NCBI GenBank assembly: GCA_019671135.1
Contig: JAHRHY010000002.1
Span: forward strand, 496,001-560,000
Reading direction: 5' to 3'
Source: Linnemannia hyalina
Taxonomy: Eukaryota; Mortierellomycota; Mortierellomycetes; Mortierellales; Mortierellaceae
Length of the DNA: 64,000 nt
Shown here: positions 55,551-64,000 of the stretch, piece by piece
Numbering within the stretch: the stretch's first letter is position 1
Layout of the letters: the number at the start of each line of letters is the position of its first letter
Notes under the pieces: generated by a model
Databases searched by the model: none
The model's input: only the letters and a program-made list of their open reading frames with translations
What the model was told of the DNA's origin: nothing
Made by a program: the position numbers and the translations under genes

Positions 55551-58500
55551 ATGTCGAATTACCAACCTCAGCAACAGCAGCCTCGACCTTATTATCCTGG
55601 TCAGGGACAACCTCCACCACCCCAGCACCCTGGACAGCAAAGTCCATACGGAGCGCCAGCGAACTCACAACAGCAACAGTACCAACAACAGCAACAGCAG
55701 CACCAGCAGCCGCTGAAGCCACCAGGTGGACCCTACGGAAATGTTCGACCTGGCGGACTTCAACCTGGAACCCAGGCTATCAGACCTGGACCCGGCCAAA
55801 TGAGTCCTGGCGTTCGACCAATGCCTCCAGGTATAGTGGTTGACTTTTCTGTGGACTGAAATGAGCTAGGCGTTTTGGAGAATACAGGAGATACTCTTGA
55901 GCGTTTACGTGTCCAGCGTCATGCCCAGAGTCGCAATGGACAGCGGTGTAATACCATACGTGGGAATGTTACAAAGTGCCACAAAGCGTGTTGTCGTCTT
56001 AAGGTCAAACGTGGCGGAGTCCTATTTTTTTTGAAGGACCTGAATGGATCGACTCACACTACACGACGATTCTTTTGGATACCTCTGACATCTCTCTAGG
56101 TGCAGGAGCTCCTGCAAGACCACCCAATGTCGCTCCACCTCACCAGCAGCAACAGCAGCACCCGTATACAGGAGGTCGTCCCGTTGGACCCCCCGGTGTT
56201 AAACCCCCTGCTGGAGTTCGACCACCATTGAACCAGCAGGTCAGGACGGATGCTCCACTACAGGCTGGTATGGCTACCGCTGCTCCCCATCACCCCAACC
56301 CGGCCCACGCTCAAACACCCACACCCATCACCACCCCAGCGACTCAGTCTCAGTCACCTCCAAGGCCACAGATGCCTGGCTTCCCGCATAATGCTGCCCC
56401 ACCTCCCGGACAACAACAACAGCCTTATCAGCAACAACAGTACCCACCTTACTCGCAACAGCAACAACAACAGCAGCAGCAACCTACACCTCCATTGGCT
56501 AATCAACAAGGGGGAGGGGGACCGAATGGATTAAACGCTCAGATGTCAGCCTTGTCTGTTGGTGCCAATAACGCTGTGGATGCACCAGGATATAATCAAA
56601 TACCACCACAGGGCCCGCCTATGCAGGCAGAGGTACGTATCGTTTGTGAAAGGGGGCCGAGCCAAATTTCGCGGCTTATTCAATTAGTTAACATACTTTG
56701 TCAATTCATCATTGATGTAGGCCGCTAAACCGAAGACTGGAGCAAGAGCAAAGAGAGTATTCGCGTCAGATCCATCTGCTCCATCTGCCTCTGCGGGAAT
56801 GGCCCCACCTCTTCCAGCGATCCCACAGCCAGGCATGGAAACTCAAAACTATGGACAGCAATTGAACCAAGGCCCTAGCCAACAGCAGCCAGGATATCCT
56901 CAACATCAGCAGCCAAATGCTCCCCACCAACAGCAGCAACAGCAACAGCAACAACCTCCTTACTTGGCTCAGCAGCAGCAACACCAGCAACCGCATTTGG
57001 CTCATCAACAGCCTCACTTGGCCCAACCACAACAACCACTGTATGGTCAACAGCAACCCATGAACCAGTCTCAGCAATTCCGACCCCAGGCTCCCGTCCA
57101 GCCAGCACCAAGGCCCAGGATTGACCCGGACCAGATCCCTTCACCAGTGGCTGTTCAGGAGGCGGATCAAGAAGAATGGGACCAAAAGCCGTTTGTGACT
57201 TCTCTCAGGACCAGCCCTACCCCTCTTGCCAGCACTGACTTTACGGCCATTGATGGAGGTATGTATCTTATGACTGTTCAGTTGGTATGGCTGGATATAA
57301 CTGAGTGTCTGCGCCAAGAGCTGTTTGCGCCTTGTTGACGTCTAAAGTGAGAATATCATCTAATATCGACTTGCGCGTTTACAACTGATACTAGGCAACT
57401 GCAACCCTCGGTTCTTCAGGATGACGACTTACAACCTCCCAAATACCGAGGATCTCCTGAACACATCCCAGCTGCCAATGGGGCTTGTCATTCAACCCTT
57501 GGCTCAGCTTCGGGCCGATGAGGCTCCAATTGAGACTGTGGATTTTGGAGACGCAGGACCAGCTCGTTGCCGCCGCTGCAACGCCTACATCAACCCCTAC
57601 ATGATTTTCACCAATGGTGGACAGCGCTTTGTCTGCAACATGTGTCTCTTTGAGAACGATGTCGACCCCGGCTACTTTTGCAACCTGGACATGAACGGTC
57701 GTCGTTGTGATCTGGATCAGAGACCGGAACTTCGTAACGGCACAATTGAGTTTGCAGTCCCCAAGGAGTACTGGAACAAGACGCCAGCAGCTGCAGCCTA
57801 TGTGTTTGCGATTGATGTGTCATGGAACTCTGTTCAGAGCGGCATGTTGCACCGCTGTGTGACAGGCATCAAGGAGGCCATCTGGGACCCTAACGGAGTT
57901 TCAAAACTGGCGCCAGGTGCAAAGATTGGATTCTTGACGTACGACAGGACTGTGCACTTTTACAATCTTTCAGTAAGTCTTGAACGTTTGTGTGAGTATT
58001 TGATGGTAACTACAGCTATTATGCTAGATAATGGACGACTGACACATCATTCTATCTTCCATCCGTCCCACTACCTAGCCTACGCTGGAGCAGGCCCAGA
58101 TGATGGTCGTTCCTGATGTTTCGGATGTGTTTGTTCCTTTGAGTGAAGGTTTCCTTGTCGACCCCCAGACCTCACAGTAAGTTGAATGATAGTCTCCTCG
58201 AATAGGACTCGTTCTTGTTTTCACTGTACAGCTCTTTTGACATTGATGCTGACTTTTATTCATAGGTCGCTCGTTGAATCAATGTTGGACATGCTGCCAC
58301 AACTCTTTGCAGAGAACAAGATAACCGAGGCAGTAATTGGCGCAGTAGTGCAGTCGGTGAGGATGGCACTCGAGAGCCGTGGAGGAAAACTTATCGTATT
58401 TCAAACGTCGCTTCCCATGTCTGGTCCGGGAGCACTCCGACATCGCGATGAGCTGAAACTCTATGGAACGGAAAAGGAAAAAACTCTGTATGCGCCCCAG

Positions 58501-60256
58501 GATGACTTTTACAAAAAACTGGCAGAGAGCTGTGTGGATGCTGGTTTCTCCATCGACCTGTTCCTCTTCCCCAATGCTTATGTGGACGTCGCGACCCTGG
58601 GATGCTTGTCGACCATCACTGGAGGAGAGACTCACATGTTCACCAACTTTAATGCTGACCGAGACGGAGTCAAGCTGGCTGGAGAGATCAACAGGCTGGT
58701 GACGCGACCCTTTGGATTTAACGCACTGATGCGTGTGCGCTGCTCGACTGGTCTGCGTGTCGCAGAACATTTCGGCAACTTCCACATGAAGAACAGTACT
58801 GACCTCGAGATCGCTGGACTGGACTCTGAAAAGGCCTACGGAGTTCTTGTGAAGCACGACGGCAAACTGGACGAGAAGACAGAGGCTTCTTTCCAGGTTG
58901 CGTTGCTCTACACCACTGCCGATGGACGGCGCCGCGTCAGAGTGCACAACTTTAGCACACCTGTCACCACATTGCTGGGCAATGTCTTCCGTTGGGCAGA
59001 CATGGACACCACCATTAACTTTTTGAGCAAAGGAGGTAAGCGACCCTTCCAACTCGCCCGCTTTTCAGAGACTTGAATCTGACTTCTCCCTTTAGACAAC
59101 CAACTAATGCGATCGTTTAACATTTCAACGCACCATGTAGCTATTGCCCAAGCTTTGAGCAAGCCTTTGAACGAAGTCCGCGAAGCACTGACAGACAAGT
59201 GCGTCAAGATCTTGTCCGCCTATCGCCGAAACTGTGCCTCGTCCACCGCTCCAGGACAGGTAACGACTGTTGACAAAGATTTGAGCTCATTACTGTGGAA
59301 CTTTTGTCACCCACCTTTTTACTTTATACTCACCTGCCCTTTCGTATGTTTCAATTGAGTAGCTTATCCTTCCAGAGTCGTTCAAGCTGTTCCCTCTGTA
59401 TACCCTGTCTCTGCTAAAATCAAAGACTCTCCGTGGCGGAAGAGACATCAACAGCGATCTGCGAGTATACCAGATGAGGATGCTGAAGAGCATGGGTGTC
59501 AGCGAAAGCATCGTCTTTTTCTATCCCCGCATGATCACAGTACACGCCATGGACGAGAGGGTAAGAAGCATCCCTGTATGATGACTGTCGATAGCTGTCG
59601 CCGTTGTTTTTACCTTGGCTTCACACGTCTAACCTCAGGTGTGCATTGATATTCCTCATGAATTAGGTTGGAGTGATGGATGCAAATGGAAGGGTTTTCC
59701 TCCCACAGCTTGTGCGCGTTTCCTACGCTAGACTCAACTCTGCCGGCGCCTATATGCTCGAGAACGGACAGAGGCTGTTCCTCTGGCTGGGCAGAGAGAT
59801 CGATCAGCAGTTTCTGCAGGACGTTTTTGGCGTTCAGACCCTGGATGAAGTCGATTCCAGCCTTGTAGGTGCCTCTGTCTCTCTCTTGACCGTTTTTTTC
59901 CTTGCCGCTATAATTGAGATCAAAACTTAACTTATGGCAATCTTCTTTCCTACTTTCCTACTTGACACAATACAAAAAAATAGCGGTTCTTGCCAGAGTT
60001 GGATACACAGACGAGTAGTCAGCTCCGGATGATCAGAACATACATGCAGGCACAGAGACCCAAGTACCTGGATCTGACGATTGTCCGCCAGGGTAAAGAC
60101 CAGGCAGAGCTTGATTTCTCGAACCTGCTGGTCGAGGACAAGAACAACGAGGCCATGTCCTATGTCGATTACTTGCCTACCATCCATCGCATGATCCAGA
60201 CCGAGGTCACTACACGGCCTCATGAGGTCCATACTGGCATATGGTCTCATCGTTAA
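55551..60256 (+). CDS. SEC24: COPII coat cargo adaptor Sec24
   Basis: Ten exons: 55551-55830, 56100-56632, 56721-57258, 57395-57972, 58079-58176, 58266-59035, 59096-59259, 59363-59560, 59667-59864, 59984-60256, giving 1,209 residues. The first 400 or so residues are a Gln/Pro-rich disordered tail. Then come the zinc finger CRRCNAYINPYM...CNMC, the vWA/trunk domain (YVFAIDVSWNSVQSGML), the beta-sandwich and helical parts (RCSTGLRVAEHFGNF, ESFKLFPLYTLSLLKSKTLR) and the gelsolin-like domain (LFLWLGREIDQQFLQDVFG). Sec24 selects cargo and SNAREs at ER exit sites with Sec23. It is convergent with Sec8, with overlapping 3' ends. Confidence 0.97.
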
Positions 60257-60342
60257 AATGATATTGAGGATGTAGTTCTTAATGGGGCGACCGCAGTTGT
60301 TTTTTTTTCTCTTGTCTTTTCTTTTCTTTTTTCATTCTCTTC

Positions 60343-60348
60343 AATAAA
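60343..60348 (+). terminator. Candidate poly(A) signal of Sec24
   Basis: AATAAA 87 nt after the Sec24 stop, in a T-rich 3' region. Confidence 0.55.
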
Positions 60349-60369
60349 AAAATGTAACGTTTTGTATGT

Positions 60370-60375
60370 TTTATT
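60370..60375 (-). terminator. Candidate poly(A) signal of Sec8
   Basis: AATAAA on the minus strand 47 nt past the Sec8 TAG. It supports a transcript ending here, close to the convergent Sec24 signal. Confidence 0.45.
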
Positions 60376-60421
60376 ATCCAGCCCTGTAAATCGTGCTTTC
60401 TGAGGAATAATATTGTGTTGT

Positions 60422-63400
60422 CTAGAAGCGACCCATGGGGACATTGATGACACCATGGTCAAAGAAGGCGCCCACAACCACCGTGCCATCCTCCCGACTC
60501 AAAGGAACAGACTCGCGAATCCGCTCAACAAACGCAACCGCAGGACGAATGACCACACTGATATGGGCCGGGTCCGCCCGCACCAACGACTGGTGTCCAC
60601 TGGCGGACGTCTGCAACTGATTATTGGTCGTCGTCGTCGTCGAGGATCCGTTCAACAGCGCCGGGTTCTTCCATCCTGTAACGCCGTTCTGAGCTGCCTT
60701 TAAGTAACCAGGGATCAGGGGCACAGAATTAGCAGTCGCCGCGGCAGCCTTTTTGCTGCTGCTGCTGCTGCTGTTTGTGCCAGTTCCAGTTCCAGTAGCA
60801 GCTCCGTTGCTTCCGTTCTGAGCGGACGACGACCCAGATCCCTTGCCGTCCGGATTGAGTGCAGCAATGGGGTGGTTGGCAAGAACTTCTGCATACTTGT
60901 CCTGGATGAGTCCCGAGAACGCCAGTGAGGGACCCTGCTCGTTCATCTGGGCGTACACCTGTGGCAAAGCCTTGCGCAGAGGTTCTGTCGCAAACACTCC
61001 AATTTCATTGTCGTACACCTTGCACAGAGATGATCCTCCAATCGAATCCGTAAACTTGAACAATTGCTATTATTATTATTATTTTCACCCATACAAATGA
61101 AAGTATCGTTAGCAAAACAAACATCTTATGGCTCCAACTACCTCATATTCAGAAGCCCCAAACTTGTATCTTACCCTGTTCTTGTCGCGGTTGGCCTTGC
61201 GTGATCGGAGAAGATCAAATCCAGAATCATGACCAGATCCACCCAAGAAGTTATCCAGTCCATCATCTCCCTGGTTGGCATCCATCAAGTAATCCGAGAG
61301 CAAACACCGGATCTCGGTCAACATGGGCGTCCAGACCTCCGCAAACGAGTACATCTTGACTCCTGCAAGACCCATCTCCTTTCTCTTCACATGATCACCC
61401 TCCACGCGCTATTCAAACAACCAAGAAGACAATCCGACCACCATATCAGTAAGCTTGCGCTGAGACCTTTCATACCAGATGAAGAAAAAAACACCATGAA
61501 AGAGAGTGTACTCCTTACCCTCAACAGTCGCTCTCCAGCAATCAAGACAGTGCTATGTCCTTGTGTGACACACTCCAACTTCGAGAAAAGGGTCCAAAAA
61601 AGATCCCTCAAGATCTCGTTCTCATTATTCTTGGTCGCCAAGTACTTTTCGTCGTCCTCATCGTCAAAGTTCGAGTCCCGTGTGTTAATCGTCTTCAACG
61701 CAGCCGCGTTCCTCCTGAAAAAAAAAAAAAAAAAAAAAAAAAAAGAATTGAGAGCAGATAGGGATAGAAAACAAGTTTAGTCCCATGGCCCATTCGCTGT
61801 CGCCCCAATTCGTGGGGGCCAAAAACTCAAAAATGGGGGGAGGCCGAGCATTTTACCTCTCGTTGACTTCGCCGATGGTCTTGTCGATCAACTGATAAGT
61901 CTCCAATGGAACCCGCTGCAAGATAGTCTATTCACAACAGAGGAGCAATACGTCCAAATAATTAGCTCTCAATTTCCCTCCTGTCAATAAGTAAAAGTCT
62001 GCAAAAAAAAACATCGCGAAAACCACCTCACTTACTACAATGGCGTCCTTGAACTTGCCAAGAAGTCCAAGTGACTCGACCAAGATCTCGATATAGTATG
62101 CCGAATCAACCTCTGGGTTGACTTCAAGGTCCTCAGTGATCTACAATTCAAACGCAATATGATACCGTCAATCAACCGTAGATACTTTCATCTTTGACCA
62201 GAAAACGCGCTCAATGTGGGGACTCTCTCTCTCTCTCTATTATACCATCTCGTCGTCCAATCTGACTTCGTTTCCTGGCTTGGATTTGGGTTGGAACCCT
62301 GCACTTCTCTTCAATCGATCGGAGGAAAGGTTTCCCAGCTTGTCCTTGCCCAGTCTATCATTTAGAACAAGGTTCCAGCGTTAGAGGTGTGTGTTTTTCG
62401 TGCGTTGTCAACGTATGATACTGCATGTTGAGTAAGTCCAACTCAAAGCCCACCTACCCATCAAATAATCCGCGCTCAGCCAAGGGTACTAAACGCAGCA
62501 TAAATAAACATAAAAAATCGCGTTAGTAACTCATGTCTCGTCTTGGTGAAGTCAATTGGATCGTAAAACCTGCAAGCGCAACGACGTACATGCTTCCTGT
62601 CCAGTGGTATATGTAGCCCATCGACTGTCACAGTATGGGCTCTTGAGGTAAAGGTGGTTGTGAAGTTCCTCCATGAGCATCTCCGCCATGGACTAAAAGC
62701 GGTGAAGGAGAAAAGGCAGTACATGTCAGTCCTCAATACTACAAGTATCCAACGATGTTAGCGCATGGAGAAGGTGAAGCAAGGTAGAGCAAGGTTTCGA
62801 CTTACTTCAAGCTGCTCGTTCAAGAATCGCGTCAAGTCTGATAATGCGCCCACGGCAACCATCTCGGGCTTTGCAACGGTCTTGGATGCCGAGACCAACA
62901 TCTTGACAGCCGCCAAGAAATGCTTCTCCCGGATTAGAATCTCCAGTTTTTCGGGCACTTGCTTCAACTCCTCGCTAAAAGTTATGAAGATATATACGAT
63001 AGAGTTAGATATTTCATGTTAAATTATCGGCGGTCAAAAAAGATGAAGGAAAGATTGATAATGGGAAAATCCTTACATCTCGTCGAGCATCTCAATCATG
63101 TCCTTGTACTGCTGACTCTTGTTGTAAAGTTGCACAAGATCCGCGTGTCGCAAGCGCAGAGACTCCTTAGAGTTTTTGAGATCCATACGCAATTCCTTGA
63201 CTCTGCTCTGCGAATCTGTAATACTGTCAATGACTCCGCCATAAGTTCCAATCGAGGCGTTGAAACCTTGGTATGAACCTATGAAAATACGAAAAGAGAA
63301 CGTTTGGTTACACACCTCCTTGATACGCAAATCATGAAGCCAAGTCAAGTATTGCCCCTTCACCAATTAGACGATTCGCTCCTCACCATCAACAACGGCC

Positions 63401-63924
63401 TTGAGTGCTCCTTCAATACTACGAAGGATCATGCTGAACATTTCATAGTCTTTTCCCAGTGAACTGCCATCCATCAGTTCTAGGGCCAATGGCACCGGAT
63501 TGAACTATCAAAGAGAGAAAGGGTGTAAAAAGGGTGAATTCGTCAGTCAAAAAGAGGAGGTTCGCTCTCTTCTTGGAGGAATGTACACTGTTTCGTCCAA
63601 GACGAACTCATCTTTCCTATAATAGTATTCCCATCTCTCGTGTGCTTACATCCGACTTGGTCATGAACTCCCATTCTTCGCTTAGAAGGTCTACAAATAT
63701 ACATGAGATGACAAGCGAAACAGGATAAAGTTGTCAGTCTCAGGGGGAGCATGGAGAACGGTCCTTCAAACGGAAAAGTGATGGCTGCGGGTCGGGAGTG
63801 CTCCATGCACTCTTTTCAGAAAAAGAGAGAAAAAAAGGCGGTTTGTACCTCGAATGTCGATGGTGCCGGGGTCTGCGACTTGGTTGTATTGGTCATGCCA
63901 CTGGTAGTCGTCGTGGCGGTCCAT
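60422..63924 (-). CDS. SEC8: Exocyst subunit Sec8 (EXOC4), short C-terminus
   Basis: Thirteen exons: 63924-63849, 63690-63650, 63504-63387, 63278-63077, 62974-62806, 62692-62590, 62488-62458, 62354-62246, 62140-62036, 61927-61857, 61714-61519, 61408-61175, 61066-60422, giving 699 residues. Sec8 signatures: FNPVPLALELMDGSSLGKDY, SYQGFNASIGTYGGVIDSIT, LRHADLVQLYNKSQQYKDMI, LIREKHFLAAVKMLV and MEELHNHLYLKSPYCDSRW. The exocyst tethers secretory vesicles to the plasma membrane at hyphal tips. Family members are usually about 970-1,100 residues; this model lacks roughly the last third, and no matching exons exist downstream, where Sec24 lies on the other strand. The last exon also carries Ser/Thr/Asn-rich inserts. 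The truncation could be real, or an assembly or sequence error near 60480. Confidence 0.88.
61718..61744. repeat. A27 run acting as polypyrimidine tract of a Sec8 intron
   Basis: Twenty-seven A on the plus strand, read as T27 directly before the CAG acceptor of Sec8 exon 11. The length is assembly-sensitive. Confidence 0.8.
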
Positions 63925-64000
63925 GGTGTCGTTGGTTTTTGTGTGAAGAAATGTCAGATGGCGCCGAAACGTGGGTGGCAACTATTGAAAGGCGGCGTGA

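Overview
This window comes from a nuclear fungal chromosome. Every multi-exon gene has short GT..AG introns, mostly about 70-280 nt, with GTAAGT-like donors and CTAAC-like branch sites. The gene set is wholly eukaryotic: Aquarius, Sec24, Sec8, a Nup50-like nucleoporin, LCMT1, an annexin and a cytosolic glycerol-3-phosphate dehydrogenase. The MMACHC-type cobalamin protein, the annexin, the F-box protein and the intron density point to an early-diverging filamentous fungus. Mucoromycota, probably Mortierellales, is the best guess; this is inference, because no marker gene is present.

Positions 1-14664 (+) hold the 3' part of one giant gene built from tandem cassettes of about 915 bp. Each cassette is one exon of about 828 nt plus one intron of about 93 nt. 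Each exon encodes an acidic Val/Glu-rich arm with a Thr run, a Gly/Ala-rich hydrophobic stretch and a WGR-like domain. Fifteen WGR-like domains are visible and the gene continues off the left edge. Thirteen cassettes are nearly identical, two are divergent, and the gene ends in two exons with an unrelated C-terminal domain. One cassette (7339-8156) carries two +1 insertions that look like consensus artefacts. This locus is the most unusual thing in the window.

From 15.0 to 20.2 kb, both on the minus strand, lie a PGY-rich annexin and a Ran1/Vhs1-like protein kinase. Positions 20.2-28.3 kb hold no gene I can support. They contain low-complexity purine and pyrimidine tracts that switch strand near 22.45 and 26.25 kb, which looks like divergent promoters. 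From 28.3 to 64 kb genes are dense: a four-RRM RNA-binding protein (-), Aquarius (+), a TRMT61B-like tRNA m1A58 methyltransferase (-), LCMT1 (+), Nup50-like (-), an MMACHC-like protein (-), Gpd (+), a PPxY membrane protein (-), an F-box protein (+), Sec24 (+) and a short Sec8 (-).

There is no operon or pathway cluster. The links are positional: divergent pairs that share promoters (TRMT61B-like/LCMT1, RRM/Aquarius, MMACHC-like/Gpd) and convergent pairs with close or overlapping 3' ends (Aquarius/TRMT61B-like, LCMT1/Nup50-like, Sec24/Sec8). I traced all exon joins by hand from splice sites, reading frame and family similarity. Every spliced model closes in frame except the giant gene at its one damaged exon.
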